Shown: positions 1 to 9,170, numbered from the stretch's first letter. The stretch: 64,000 bases of DNA from Amycolatopsis alba DSM 44262 (GCF_000384215.1 NZ_KB913032.1:372001-436000), one strand, 5' to 3'. Notes: generated from the letters alone by a model not told the origin. Made by a program: numbers and translations.

Positions 1-1601
1 TTCTCGTAGCCCTCGAAGTTACCTTCGAACCAGAACCATTGCGAGGGGTTCTCGTCGGTGCCTTCCCAGGCGAGGATGTGCGTGGCGACCCGGTCGAGGA
101 ACCACCGGTCGTGCGAGATCACCACGGCGCAGCCGGGGAACTGCTCGAGAGCGTTCTCCAGCGACCCCAGGGTCTCGACGTCCAGGTCGTTCGTCGGCTC
201 GTCGAGCAGGATCAGGTTCCCGCCCTGCTTGAGGGTCAGCGCCAGGTTCAGCCGGTTGCGCTCACCACCGGAGAGCACGCCCGCCGGCTTCTGCTGGTCC
301 GGACCCTTGAAACCGAACGCGCTGACGTAGGCACGCGAGGGCATTTCGGTCTGCCCGACGTGGATGTAGTCCAGCTTGTCCGAAACCACCTCCCATACCG
401 TCTTCTTCGGGTCGATCCCGCCGCGGTTCTGGTCCACATAGGACAGTTTGACCGTCTCGCCGATCTTGACCCGGCCGTCGTCCGGCTCCTCGATCCCGAC
501 GATCGTCTTGAACAGGGTCGTCTTGCCGACACCGTTCGGCCCGATCACGCCGACGATGCCGTTGCGCGGCAGGTCGAACGACAGCCCGTCGATCAGCACA
601 CGGTCGTCGAAACCCTTGCGCAGCTTCTCGACCTCGACGACCACGCTGCCCAGCCGGGGCCCCGGCGGGATCTGGATCTCTTCGAAGTCGAGCTTGCGGT
701 GCTTGTCCGCCTCCGCGGCCATCTCCTCGTAGCGGTCCAGCCGGGACCGCGACTTGGTCTGACGGGCCTTGGCGTTGGACCGGACCCATTCGAGTTCGGA
801 CTTCAGCCGCTTGGCGAGCTTGGCGTCCTTCTTGCCCTGGACCTCGAGGCGCTCGCGCTTCTTCTCCAGGTACGTCGAGTAGTTGCCCTCGTAGCCGACG
901 ACACGGCCGCGGTCGAGCTCCATGATCCACTGCGCGACGTTGTCCAGGAAGTACCGGTCGTGGGTGACGGCGAGGACGGCGCCGGCGTAGTTGGCGAGGA
1001 ACTGTTCCAGCCACAGCACGCTTTCGGCGTCCAGATGGTTGGTGGGCTCGTCGAGGAGCAGCAGGTCGGGCGCGGACAGGAGCAGCTTGCACAGCGCGAC
1101 CCGGCGGCGCTCACCACCGGAGAGGTGGGTGACCGGCTCTTCCGGCGGCGGGCAGCGCAGGGCGTCCATCGCCTGCTCGACCGCGGAGTCGATCTCCCAC
1201 GCGTCGGCGTGGTCGAGGTCCTCCTGGAGCTTGCCCATCTCCTCCATCAGCTCATCGCTGTAGTCGGTCGCCATCAGCTCGGCGACCTCGTTGAAGCGGT
1301 TGAGCTTGACCTTGATGTCGCCAAGGCCTTCTTCGACGTTTTCGCGGACGGTCTTCTCTTCGTTGAGCACCGGCTCCTGCATGAGGATGCCGACGCTGGC
1401 GCCAGGCTGGAGGAAGGCTTCGCCGTTGCTGGCCTGCTCGATCCCCGCCATGATCTTCAGAACGGTGGACTTACCCGCGCCGTTCGGCCCCACCACGCCG
1501 ATCTTGGCGCCGGGGTAGAACGCGGTGCTGACGTCGTCGAGGATGACCTTGTCCCCGACGGTCTTGCGCACCTTCTTCATGGTGTAGATGAACTCGGCCA
1601 T
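1..1601 (-). CDS. ettA: ABC-F translation factor EttA, C-terminus cut by window edge
   Basis: Translating the minus strand from the ATG at 1601 gives MAEFIYTMKKVRKTVGDKVI and stays open to base 1, about 533 codons. Two ABC domains are visible: Walker A GPNGAGKST near residue 38, signature LSGGERRR and LLLLDEPTNHLD, then a second GPNGVGKTT, LSGGERNR and LILLDEPTNDLD. The linker between them is the charged region usual in EttA. There is no membrane domain, as expected for ABC-F proteins, which bind the ribosomal E site and gate translation by energy state. Family members are about 555-560 aa, so only some 25 residues are missing. A TACGAT hexamer ends 7 bases before the ATG, suggesting a leaderless transcript. 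Confidence 0.96.
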   Translation of the reverse strand, partial: MAEFIYTMKKVRKTVGDKVILDDVSTAFYPGAKIGVVGPNGAGKSTVLKIMAGIEQASNGEAFLQPGASVGILMQEPVLNEEKTVRENVEEGLGDIKVKLNRFNEVAELMATDYSDELMEEMGKLQEDLDHADAWEIDSAVEQAMDALRCPPPEEPVTHLSGGERRRVALCKLLLSAPDLLLLDEPTNHLDAESVLWLEQFLANYAGAVLAVTHDRYFLDNVAQWIMELDRGRVVGYEGNYSTYLEKKRERLEVQGKKDAKLAKRLKSELEWVRSNAKARQTKSRSRLDRYEEMAAEADKHRKLDFEEIQIPPGPRLGSVVVEVEKLRKGFDDRVLIDGLSFDLPRNGIVGVIGPNGVGKTTLFKTIVGIEEPDDGRVKIGETVKLSYVDQNRGGIDPKKTVWEVVSDKLDYIHVGQTEMPSRAYVSAFGFKGPDQQKPAGVLSGGERNRLNLALTLKQGGNLILLDEPTNDLDVETLGSLENALEQFPGCAVVISHDRWFLDRVATHILAWEGTDENPSQWFWFEGNFEGYE

Positions 1602-1698
1602 ACAAGCGATCGTAGAGCGAGCCGATCGGGGCCTTGACGGCGGTCACCACCGAACTACCGACAGTCAGCCTGACATCACTGAGCGAGCATCGGGACCC

Positions 1699-2154
1699 TC
1701 AGCCCACGGGCGCGTCCTCCAGCGCGGTGACCATGGGATTCCCCACCGGCGGCGGAGACAACGGGATCGCCCTGGGCCGATCACGCCCGGCCCGCTGGAT
1801 CTCGACCGAGCACCGCGCGAGGTTGGGGCCGATGGAGAAGGCCTCAAGCTCAGGTAGACCGAGAGGCGCCGGGATCTCCTCCGCGGTCTCGGCGCCGCGC
1901 AGCCGACCGGCCACGATCACCGGATCGCCCTTGCTCAGGCACGCGAACGCCGCCATCGCCAGCTTTCGCCAGCAGGTGACCTTGACCGCGAGTTGCCGCC
2001 CCTCGCCCCACTCGCCTCTTTCCTTGTCGTACCGGCGTTCGACACTCCGCAAGCCGAACGACACGATGTCGTGCCCGTGCGCCCGCTCCGGATGGTGGAC
2101 CGGTTCGCTGGTCAGATTGCCGATCATGGTCACCCACGTTTCGCCCATCGCCAT
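1699..2154 (-). CDS. Single-stranded DNA-binding protein paralogue without acidic tail
   Basis: The 151-aa product carries the SSB OB-fold pattern (TMIGNLTSEPVHH, then SFGLRSVERRYDKERGEW and KGDPVIVAGRLR). It ends in ...VTALEDAPVG and lacks the acidic DDDIPF-like tip that recruits partner proteins in the housekeeping SSB. This resembles the short second SSB (SsbB type) of actinomycetes rather than SsbA. The start at 2154 is chosen because GGGAAG lies just upstream; an in-frame ATG two codons later is an alternative. The gene stands alone, and two DnaA-box-like sites lie about 100-135 bases upstream. Confidence 0.85.
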   Translation of the reverse strand: MAMGETWVTMIGNLTSEPVHHPERAHGHDIVSFGLRSVERRYDKERGEWGEGRQLAVKVTCWRKLAMAAFACLSKGDPVIVAGRLRGAETAEEIPAPLGLPELEAFSIGPNLARCSVEIQRAGRDRPRAIPLSPPPVGNPMVTALEDAPVG

Positions 2155-2250
2155 CACACTTCCCTTTCGCCTCGGCCGGGCCGCTCCCGGTTTCTCCCTT
2201 GAGCACAGACTGCCTCGGATCGAAGGGCGAAAAAGGACACGAACGGGATC

Positions 2251-2289
2251 TGTGGACAACTCCGGGCGATGTGGGCTTCCTGTGGACAA
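2251..2289. promoter_or_regulatory. Two DnaA-box-like sites upstream of the SSB gene
   Basis: TGTGGACAA occurs at 2251-2259 and 2281-2289. It is the reverse complement of TTGTCCACA, the DnaA box of high-GC actinobacteria. The copies sit in a 15-base direct repeat (TGTGGACAACTCCGG) with an exact 30-base period, about three helical turns, between the ssb and CopD-CtaG genes. DnaA control of the ssb paralogue is an inference. Confidence 0.6.
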
Positions 2290-2325
2290 CTCCGGCCGGA
2301 AGCCGGGCGATACCTGCCGGGTGTG

Positions 2326-4353
2326 CTACGAACTCTTCCCCGGACCCCGGCCCTGATCGGCGAGGTTCTTCAGCATCGCGTTGTAGGCGTTGAGATCCGC
2401 GTCGCCCGAGGCTTCCTCACGGCGGTCCTTGCGCCGGGCTTCCCGTTCGTCCTGACGCGCCCACTGCACCAGCAGCGCGACGAGCACCAGCAGGACCGGC
2501 AGCTCACCGGACGCCCACGCGATCCCGCCGCCGAGCCGCTGATCGGTCAGCAGGTCGGTGACCCACGGCAGTTTGAGGCCGCGGTAGAAGTCCTGGCCGA
2601 GCACGGTCTGCATGCTCATCAGCGCGATCCCGAAGAACGCGTGGAACGGCATGGCGGCGAACATCATCCCGAGCCGTCCCAGCGGCGGGATCCGGCGCGG
2701 GGCCGGGTCGACGCCGATCACCGGCCAGTAGAAGACGTAGCCGGCGAGCAGGAAGTGCGCGTTCATCGCCAGATGCGCCCAGTGGTAGTTCAGCGCGGAG
2801 TCGAACAGGCCGGAGAAGTACAAACCGTAAAAGGAACCGACGAACAGCAGCAGTGCGACGATCGGATGCGTCAGGAACCGCGAAAGCGGCGAGTGCACGA
2901 AGGCGAGCAGCCATTCCCGCGGTCCGGGCGGGGCGTCCTTGCCCGCCGCGGGCAGGGCACGCAGCGCGAGCGTCACGGGTCCGCCGAGCACGAACAGCAC
3001 CGGCGCCACCATGGACAGCAGCATGTGGTTGCCCATGTGCACGCTGAACATCGCGGGCGCGTACCGCCCGATGCCGGACGACGTCGCGATCAGCAACACG
3101 AAACAGCCCGCCAGCCAGGCGATGACCCGGCCGGTGGCCCAGGTGTCGCCGCGGCGCCGCAACCGCCGGACCCCGGCGAGGTACAGCCCGGCGAGAACGA
3201 TCGCGAGGGTGCCGTAGACGAGGTCGAACCGCCAGTCGGTGAGCAGCCTGAAGACGGTGGGCGGACCGTAGAGGTCGTAGCCGATCAACAGTTCCGTCGT
3301 CGACGGCTGGGTGAACGATTCCTGCGGCGGCGGGGTCTTCGCGAGCCCCGTGGCGATGCCGATCGTGATGAACATGATCAGCACCTCGACCGCGGCGAGC
3401 CGCAGCAGCTGTCCGCCGCCGGTACCGTTCACCAGCCCGGCGACGCCCTTCTGCCGCTGCTGATGCCCGAAGACACCGAGCAGCAGCAACGCGACGATCT
3501 TCGCGACCACCAGCAGGCCGTAGTCGGTGGTGAACAGGTCGGTGATCCTGATCCGCACCAGCGCGTTCACGATGCCGGAGACCGCCATCACGATCCAGCA
3601 GACCAGCGCCAGCTTGGAGAACCGTGTCGCGGCGAGCTTCAGGTTTTCGCCACGACGCCAGCCGAGAGCGAGCAGCGCCACCAGGCCGCCGACCCACAGC
3701 GCGGCGGCGACCAGGTGGTACAGCAGGCTGTTGGTCGCCATGTCGTGCGAGCCGCCGCTCGCGGAATGCCCGGTGACCGCGACCGGGATCAGGCCGCCGA
3801 CGGACAGGAAGAAGACCACCGTCGTCCAGCCCCAGGTCAGCGCGAGACGGCAGCCGAGCGCGACCAGCAGCGCGATCAACGCGGTGAACAGCCAGGCCTT
3901 GGGCTGCTCGATGGCGTCCACGAGGTCGATCAGCACCTGCGGCGACAGCACCTCGGTGAACGGGCGCCCCGCGCCGTCGGCCGCGGAGAAGAAGATCGAC
4001 GCGGCGGCCGCGAAGAACCAGACCCACGCGGCGACGCCCGCGACGCGGATGGCCGAGTAGCCGTCCGCCGCGAGCGTGCCGGACTTCTGTGGCGGGACAA
4101 GGAACGCGGCGAGCAGCAGCGAACCCACGCACAGCACCGAAGCCGCTTCGGCCAGCACCCGGACGACGGTGATGCCGTAACGCGTCACCAGCCCCGGATC
4201 CGGCAGGCCTGCGATGACGTAACCGGCGCCACCGGTCAGCGCGACCAGGCCGACGGCGACCACCGCGGCCAGGAGCGCCCCGATCGACACCAGCGGCAGG
4301 ACACCGGCCTTCCGCGCGGGTGGGGCCGGTTTCGTCTCGGGGTCTGAAGGCAC
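2326..4353 (-). CDS. CopD-CtaG fusion, copper handling and cytochrome oxidase assembly membrane protein
   Basis: The 675-aa protein is nearly all membrane segments. The N-terminal half resembles CopD copper-resistance proteins (IPVAVTGHSASGGSHDMA and the following helices). The C-terminal half is a CtaG-like (Caa3 assembly) domain with MFSVHMGNHMLLSMVAPVL, YHWAHLAMNAHFLLAGY and MPFHAFFGIALMSMQTVLG, rich in His and Met residues that may bind copper. Such fusions are common in actinobacteria and are thought to deliver copper to the terminal oxidase. The GTG at 4353 was taken as start because TACCCT lies 6 bases before it (leaderless); upstream codons of the same frame run into the divergent phosphatase gene. 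Confidence 0.9.
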   Translation of the reverse strand: MPSDPETKPAPPARKAGVLPLVSIGALLAAVVAVGLVALTGGAGYVIAGLPDPGLVTRYGITVVRVLAEAASVLCVGSLLLAAFLVPPQKSGTLAADGYSAIRVAGVAAWVWFFAAAASIFFSAADGAGRPFTEVLSPQVLIDLVDAIEQPKAWLFTALIALLVALGCRLALTWGWTTVVFFLSVGGLIPVAVTGHSASGGSHDMATNSLLYHLVAAALWVGGLVALLALGWRRGENLKLAATRFSKLALVCWIVMAVSGIVNALVRIRITDLFTTDYGLLVVAKIVALLLLGVFGHQQRQKGVAGLVNGTGGGQLLRLAAVEVLIMFITIGIATGLAKTPPPQESFTQPSTTELLIGYDLYGPPTVFRLLTDWRFDLVYGTLAIVLAGLYLAGVRRLRRRGDTWATGRVIAWLAGCFVLLIATSSGIGRYAPAMFSVHMGNHMLLSMVAPVLFVLGGPVTLALRALPAAGKDAPPGPREWLLAFVHSPLSRFLTHPIVALLLFVGSFYGLYFSGLFDSALNYHWAHLAMNAHFLLAGYVFYWPVIGVDPAPRRIPPLGRLGMMFAAMPFHAFFGIALMSMQTVLGQDFYRGLKLPWVTDLLTDQRLGGGIAWASGELPVLLVLVALLVQWARQDEREARRKDRREEASGDADLNAYNAMLKNLADQGRGPGKSS

Positions 4354-4395
4354 GTCACGAGGGTAAGCCGGACGCGCAACGGGCAAGATGGCGGC

Positions 4396-5034
4396 GTGCG
4401 GATCATCCTGCTGAGGCACGCCGAGTCGCTCGGCAACGTCGACGAGCTCGCCTACACCCGGATCCCCGACCACGCCCTCCCGCTCACCGATGACGGGCGT
4501 GAGCAGGCGAGGCTGGCGGGCCCGAAGCTCAAGGAGATCCTCGGCGGGCAGCGGACGGCGGTCTACGTCAGCCCGTATCTGCGGACACGGGAAACGTTGC
4601 GGCTACTGGACATCCGTGCCGACTGCGAGCGGATCGTGCCGGAGCCGAGGCTACGGGAGCAGGACTGGGGCAACCTTCAGGATCCGCAGGAGCAGGAAGT
4701 CCAGAAGCAGCGCCGTCACGAGTTCGGGCACTTCTTCTACCGGCTCCCGTTCGGCGAGTCCGGCGCGGACGTCGACGACCGGGTCGCGGCGTTCCTCAGC
4801 GAACTGGCGGCGGGCGACGAAGATCACCCCGAGACCGTGCTGGTCGTCTCACACGGCCTGACCATCCGGTTGCTGTGCCGACGGCTCTTCGGCTGGAGCA
4901 TCGAGCTGTTCGAATCTTTGTCCAACCCGACGACCTGCGAATACCGCGTCGTCGAGCGGGTGAACGGCAACTGGGCGCTGGACCGCCCGTTCCGCCAGTG
5001 GCGGGACTCACCCGACGGGGAGACTCAGGACTGA
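4396..5034 (+). CDS. Histidine phosphatase family protein
   Basis: A 212-aa cytoplasmic protein of the phosphoglycerate mutase-like superfamily. The phosphate-accepting motif LLRHAES (R7, H8) opens the protein, YLRTRET carries further phosphate-pocket arginines near 63-65, E88 (LREQDWG) fits the general acid position, and SHG at 152-154 gives the second histidine. The substrate cannot be told from sequence; true mutase is unlikely given the divergence outside the motifs. The GTG start has CAAGAT 6 bases upstream and no Shine-Dalgarno sequence. It is divergent from the CopD-CtaG gene, and its last 27 bases overlap the end of the opposing kinase gene. Confidence 0.9.
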   Translation: MRIILLRHAESLGNVDELAYTRIPDHALPLTDDGREQARLAGPKLKEILGGQRTAVYVSPYLRTRETLRLLDIRADCERIVPEPRLREQDWGNLQDPQEQEVQKQRRHEFGHFFYRLPFGESGADVDDRVAAFLSELAAGDEDHPETVLVVSHGLTIRLLCRRLFGWSIELFESLSNPTTCEYRVVERVNGNWALDRPFRQWRDSPDGETQD

Positions 5035-6150
5035 GGGCGCGAGAAGCACCACTCTCGTCCCCAGACCAGGGCTCGATTCGATCCGTGCGAACCCGCCGAC
5101 CTCCGCCATCCGCGCGATGATCGAGTTCTCGAGGCCGAACCCGCGCCGCCGGTCGCCGACGTCGAAACCGGCGCCGTGATCGCGCACCGTCAGGGAGACA
5201 CCGCCGCCGATCCCTTCGACGCTGACGACGGCCCGCCTGGTCCCGGAGTGTTTCAGCGTGTTGCGCAAGGCCTCTCTCGCCGAGTCGTGCAGGGCCATGG
5301 CCGCCTCCTCCGAAAGCTCCGGGTCGGCGTCGTCCTGGATGACGACCTCGGCCCGCAGTCCTTCCGCGGCCATTTCGGCGGCGAGCAGCCGGAGCCGCTG
5401 GTGCAGTCCGATCGGTCCGGTGGGTTCGTGCTCGAGGCTGATCCGGATGCGCATCGCCTGGGCGCGGGCGGTGCGGCGGACGCGGTCGAGGCTGGCCGCC
5501 GGATCGAGTGCGTCGGCGGGCGCGGGAATCGCGAACGACTCCATCACCTGCAGGACGGTGTCGTGGACGTCGCGGCGGTGCCGTTCGCGTTCCGCCGCGC
5601 GGCCCTGCTGCTCCCCGAATCCGAGCGCGAACCGCATGGAAGCGCCGACCAGGCCGACCAGCGCGAGCGACGCCACCAGCGCTGTCGCGAGCGTGAGGAA
5701 GAGAGCGAACGAGGAAGCCGGGTCCAGGACGGCGTGCAACGCCACCGCGCCGCCGATGACCAGTGCTCCCGACGCCGCGCCGCGCAGCAAGGTCCAGATC
5801 ATCACCGTCCCCATCAGGTGGGTCCAGGTGATCGACGTGATCAGGATGTCCTGTCCGGCCAGTGTGGCCCCCAGGACGAAGAGGACGGCGACCCCGGCGT
5901 CGGCCACCGGCACCAGCCGCGTGCCGGCCGGTGACCAGCGGAAGATCCAGGCCGCTTCGGCGACGTTCGGCACCAGGTGCAGCACCGCGAACGTCCACAG
6001 CACCGAGGATCCGGTGAGGCCTGCCGTCCACAGCGCCTGCGCCAGCATCACCAGCCGGAACACCACCGGGACCAGAGTGAGCCGGGGCAACGTGGTCTGC
6101 ACCAGCCTCGCCGGGATCCCCACGCCACCCCCGAACATCAGCACCCTCAC
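5008..6150 (-). CDS. Orphan NarL-type sensor histidine kinase
   Basis: The 380-aa protein has about five or six membrane helices (residues 25-175), then a HisKA_3 dimerisation helix with RRDVHDTVLQVM (phospho-acceptor H196), and a HATPase domain with the N-box REALRNTLKHS, then VRDHGAGFD and RRGFGLENSI. This is the architecture of kinases that partner NarL/LuxR-type regulators, but no regulator gene lies next to it. No recognised extracellular sensor domain is present, so the stimulus is probably sensed in the membrane. The GTG start at 6150 follows GGGGGAGGAG. The 3' end overlaps the convergent phosphatase gene by 27 bases. Confidence 0.9.
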   Translation of the reverse strand: MRVLMFGGGVGIPARLVQTTLPRLTLVPVVFRLVMLAQALWTAGLTGSSVLWTFAVLHLVPNVAEAAWIFRWSPAGTRLVPVADAGVAVLFVLGATLAGQDILITSITWTHLMGTVMIWTLLRGAASGALVIGGAVALHAVLDPASSFALFLTLATALVASLALVGLVGASMRFALGFGEQQGRAAERERHRRDVHDTVLQVMESFAIPAPADALDPAASLDRVRRTARAQAMRIRISLEHEPTGPIGLHQRLRLLAAEMAAEGLRAEVVIQDDADPELSEEAAMALHDSAREALRNTLKHSGTRRAVVSVEGIGGGVSLTVRDHGAGFDVGDRRRGFGLENSIIARMAEVGGFARIESSPGLGTRVVLLAPSVLSLPVG

Positions 6151-6244
6151 GCCGCTCCTCCCCCGGATCAGCCGCCCTGAAACTGCGACCAGGTCGCATT
6201 CATCTCAGTTTACCGAGAAGCTTGCCCGCGGTCCGGCGCGGATG

Positions 6245-7423
6245 TCAACGGGTGACGGGTTCTGAGACCTCCTCTCGTTTCCGCGCCCGCGCCGCGGCCA
6301 CGGCGGACGGGACGATCAGCGCGGCGGTCAGGCCGACGAACAGGAACGACACCGAAAGCGACGTCACCTGCGCGATCCCGCCGATCAGCGGTGGCCCGGC
6401 GAGGAAGCCGGTGTAGGCGATCGCGGTGACGAAGGCCAGCTCCCGCTCGCCTCCGGTGCCGTCGGCGCGTTTGCCCGAGGCCCCCGCGAGGCTCAACGCG
6501 ATCGGGAAGGCCGCGGCCAGCCCGGCCCCCGCCAGCGCGAAACCGACGAACCCGAACACCGGGAGAGGGGCCAGCGCGGCGAGCACGAGTCCGGCCGCGG
6601 CGATCCCAGCGCCCACCGCCAACGCACGGGTGGCGCCGAAGCGGTTCTGAAGCCAGGCGCCCGCGAGCCTGGCGAGCGCCATGGCCAGGGCGAACCCGGA
6701 GTAGGCGAAGGCCGCGGCACCGTCACCGACCCCGTGCACGGACGTCATCAGCAGGGCGGACCAGTCCGAACTCGCGCCTTCCGCGATCGCCGAGAACAGC
6801 GCGATGGCGGCCAGCAGCCAGAGGACGGGACGTTTGATCGGCGGCACCCGAGGCTTCTCGACGGGCTCCGCGTGCTCGGGCCGCGCGCCGGGCACCGCCA
6901 CGACGACGAAGGCGAGCACGACGAGCGCGGCCAGCGCGGCGACGGTGAGATGCCGCCCCGGCGACCACTGGTGTGAAGCGGCGAATCCGGCGGCGATGGA
7001 GCCCGCCAGAGCGCCGAAACTGAACCCGGCGTGCAGGACCGGCATGACGGCCCGCCCGGACCGGCGCTCCACCTCGACGCCCGCGACGTTCATCGCGACA
7101 TCCAGCGCGCCGACACTCGCGCCGAGGACGAACAACGCCCCGGCCAGCAGGATGACCGACGTCGAGAAGCCGATCATCGGCAGCGCGGCGCAAGCGATGA
7201 TCGTGCTGCCCGCGACCACCGCGCGGGCACCGTGCCGCTCGATCAGCCGTCCCGAAACCGACGCCGCGATCAGCATGCCGACGCTGGCACCCAGCAGGGC
7301 CAGGCCGAAGACCCCCGGTGAAGCGTTCACCCTTTCCGACAGCGCCGGAGTGCGCGGTGCCCAGGAGCCGAGCGCGGCCCCGTTGAGCGCGAACACGACG
7401 AAAACGGCCGTACGGTCACGCAT
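6245..7423 (-). CDS. Major facilitator superfamily transporter
   Basis: A 392-aa integral membrane protein with about 12 predicted helices, beginning MRDRTAVFVVFALNGAALG. The loop RLIERHGARAVV after helix 2-3 and the Gly/Ala-rich helices are typical of drug- or sugar-exporter MFS families. The ATG at 7423 was preferred over a longer frame because AAGGAGA lies 9 bases upstream. The gene is divergent from a LacI-type repressor, and an operator-like palindrome lies between them, so the transporter is probably the regulated target. The substrate is unknown; LacI control hints at a carbohydrate or related small molecule. Confidence 0.9.
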   Translation of the reverse strand: MRDRTAVFVVFALNGAALGSWAPRTPALSERVNASPGVFGLALLGASVGMLIAASVSGRLIERHGARAVVAGSTIIACAALPMIGFSTSVILLAGALFVLGASVGALDVAMNVAGVEVERRSGRAVMPVLHAGFSFGALAGSIAAGFAASHQWSPGRHLTVAALAALVVLAFVVVAVPGARPEHAEPVEKPRVPPIKRPVLWLLAAIALFSAIAEGASSDWSALLMTSVHGVGDGAAAFAYSGFALAMALARLAGAWLQNRFGATRALAVGAGIAAAGLVLAALAPLPVFGFVGFALAGAGLAAAFPIALSLAGASGKRADGTGGERELAFVTAIAYTGFLAGPPLIGGIAQVTSLSVSFLFVGLTAALIVPSAVAAARARKREEVSEPVTR

Positions 7424-7464
7424 AGACCCAAGTCTCCTTCCGATTCCTGTTCCCTCAGAATGAC

Positions 7465-7476
7465 TTAAGCGCTTCA
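7465..7476. promoter_or_regulatory. LacI-family operator-like palindrome
   Basis: TTAAGCGCTTCA is a palindrome around the central CG step (AAGCGCTT exact), the form used by LacI/GalR regulators. It lies in the 91-base gap between the MFS gene and its divergent LacI-type regulator and could control both. Confidence 0.65.
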
Positions 7477-7514
7477 GAAAGTCCATCGATCACGACCGGG
7501 ACTAGACTGCCGCG

Positions 7515-8594
7515 GTGACCAGCACGCGACGGCGAAGGCCGACGTTGGACGATGTCGCCGACGCCGTCGGGGTGTCGCGGGCGACCGTGTCCAACGCCTA
7601 CAACCGGCCCGACCAGCTGTCCGCTCAGCTGCGGGAAGAGGTGCTTCGCGCGGCCAAGAAGATCGGATACGCGGGGCCGAACCCGACGGCGCGCAGCCTG
7701 GCGACCAGTCGCACCGGCGCGATCGCCGTCCTGCTCGACACGAATCTCTCGACGGCGTTCTCGGATCCCGCACTGTCGGTCACCCTCGACGCGCTTTCGA
7801 CCGTCGTCGATCCCGAGGGGCATGCCTTGCTGCTGCTCCCCGGCGACGGCGAGAGCGGCGGCCCGCGCGCGGAGCGGATCCTGACCGCGCAAGCCGACAT
7901 CGCGGTGGCGTATTCGCTGGCAGACGGCGCGCCGGCACTGAACGCGGTCCGGGATCGCGGCCTGCCGCTGGTGGTGATCGACCAGCCGCATATCCGCGGT
8001 TCGGCCAGGATCGGGGTGGCGGACCGGGCCGGGGCGGCCGCGGCGGCCCGGCATCTGCTGGAACTCGGGCACCGGCGGATCGGGATCTTCTCGGCGCAGT
8101 GCCTCTCGGCGCCACGCGGGGGCGAACTGAGCGTCGCGGAGGCCGGGAACAGCCGGTTCCACGACAACCGCGAACGGATGGCCGGTTACCTGGAGACGCT
8201 GGCCGAGGCGGGTGTCCCGGCGGCGGACGTGCCGATCTGGGAGGCGTCCGGGCTCTCGGTCGAGGGCGCGCTCCCGAGCGCTTTCGGCCTGCTGGACCGG
8301 CACCCGCGGCCGACAGCGCTGTTGTGCATGTCGGATCTGCTGGCACTGGCGGCGATCTCGGCGGCGAGGCATCTCGGGCTGTCCGTACCGGGTGATCTTT
8401 CCGTCGTGGGTTTCGACGACGTCCCGCCCGCGCGCTGGTCCGAACCACCGCTGACGACGGTCCGGCAGGACCTCACCGCCAAGGGCCGGGCGGCCGGCGA
8501 TCTGGTGCTGGGCCTGCTGCGCGGGGAGAAGGCACCCGCCCCCGCCGAGGTGCCCGCCGAACTGGTCGTCCGGGAGTCCACCGCGCCCGCTTAG
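7515..8594 (+). CDS. LacI-family transcriptional regulator
   Basis: The 359-aa protein begins with a LacI-type DNA-binding headpiece (TLDDVADAVGVSRATVSNAY, residues about 8-30) with hinge positions near ARSLATSRTG. A periplasmic-binding-protein-like effector domain follows (LVVIDQP, HRRIGIFS, DLSVVGFDDVPPARWSEPPL), ending near residue 350. Length and order match the family. The GTG start has no Shine-Dalgarno sequence, but TAGACT ends 6 bases before it, so the message is probably leaderless. Divergent placement next to an MFS exporter and the intervening palindrome suggest local repression relieved by a small ligand. Confidence 0.93.
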   Translation: MTSTRRRRPTLDDVADAVGVSRATVSNAYNRPDQLSAQLREEVLRAAKKIGYAGPNPTARSLATSRTGAIAVLLDTNLSTAFSDPALSVTLDALSTVVDPEGHALLLLPGDGESGGPRAERILTAQADIAVAYSLADGAPALNAVRDRGLPLVVIDQPHIRGSARIGVADRAGAAAAARHLLELGHRRIGIFSAQCLSAPRGGELSVAEAGNSRFHDNRERMAGYLETLAEAGVPAADVPIWEASGLSVEGALPSAFGLLDRHPRPTALLCMSDLLALAAISAARHLGLSVPGDLSVVGFDDVPPARWSEPPLTTVRQDLTAKGRAAGDLVLGLLRGEKAPAPAEVPAELVVRESTAPA

Positions 8595-8631
8595 CAGCCG
8601 AATTCGGCACTCGCAAGACGTCCCGGCGATC

Positions 8632-8678
8632 TGTGGACAACTCGCCCCGATCGAGCGGCGCACAACTACTTATCCACA
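8632..8678. promoter_or_regulatory. Inverted pair of DnaA-box-like sites
   Basis: TGTGGACAA (8632-8640) and TTATCCACA (8670-8678) face each other in the gene-free stretch after the LacI-type gene. Both match DnaA boxes (TTGTCCACA read from the minus strand; TTATCCACA read from the plus strand). They lie about 100-150 bases upstream of the secreted inhibitor gene. Whether they regulate it or act as DnaA-titration sites is not clear. Confidence 0.55.
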
Positions 8679-8780
8679 GAAGTAGAAATGCGGGCAGACA
8701 AAGCCTTCCCCTCGGGTCATCGTGGAATCACACATTCACCGACGGCCACCGGCCGCCGCTTCACGGGGGAGAACCCAGCC

Positions 8781-9170
8781 ATGCAACAACGTTTGACGAA
8801 CCTTCGCGCACGCCTCCCGCATGTGCTCCTGCTGGCCGTGTTCGGACTGCTGACCAGTACCGGAGTCGCGAGCGCGACCGACGCCCCGCCCACACCCGCC
8901 TGCCAGAAGGGCGAGTTCTGCGTCTGGGGCGAAGAATCCTTCAGCGGCACCGTGCACAAATTCGACCTTCGCACCTCCAATCCCGAGGAATGCATTCCGC
9001 TACCCGAAGGCTTCGACGGACATTCGTTCGTCAACCGCCTGAGCCGGGACGTGACGATTTACCAGAGCGAAGAATGCACGACGGAGGGAGATTTCATCAC
9101 CTATCCGGGTGGCGGCACCTACGTACCCCAGGGACCGTTCGTGATCCGCGCCCTCAAGATCTGGGACTGA
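8781..9170 (+). CDS. Secreted peptidase inhibitor I36-like protein
   Basis: The 129-aa product starts with a Sec signal (MQQRLTNLRARLPHVLLLAV, cleavage likely after GVASA) and a mature part of roughly 95 residues with two cysteine pairs (ACQKGEFCVWGEESFSG and ...EECTTEGDF). The pattern CxxGxFCxW...FSG is that of the I36 / beta-gamma-crystallin-like family, which includes the Streptomyces metalloproteinase inhibitor SMPI. Inhibitor activity is a family inference. GGGGGAG lies 10 bases before the ATG; a longer in-frame start at 8688 would bury the signal peptide and was rejected. Confidence 0.8.
   Translation: MQQRLTNLRARLPHVLLLAVFGLLTSTGVASATDAPPTPACQKGEFCVWGEESFSGTVHKFDLRTSNPEECIPLPEGFDGHSFVNRLSRDVTIYQSEECTTEGDFITYPGGGTYVPQGPFVIRALKIWD

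Noticed and set aside
39..1637. Long plus-strand open frame of 532 codons
   Set aside because: It lies antisense to the clear EttA gene and shows only low-complexity Arg/Leu/Val/Asp composition typical of shadow frames in high-GC DNA.
2269..4347. Plus-strand open frame of 692 codons
   Set aside because: Antisense to the CopD-CtaG gene; composition dominated by Arg, Gln, Asp and Gly, no family motif.
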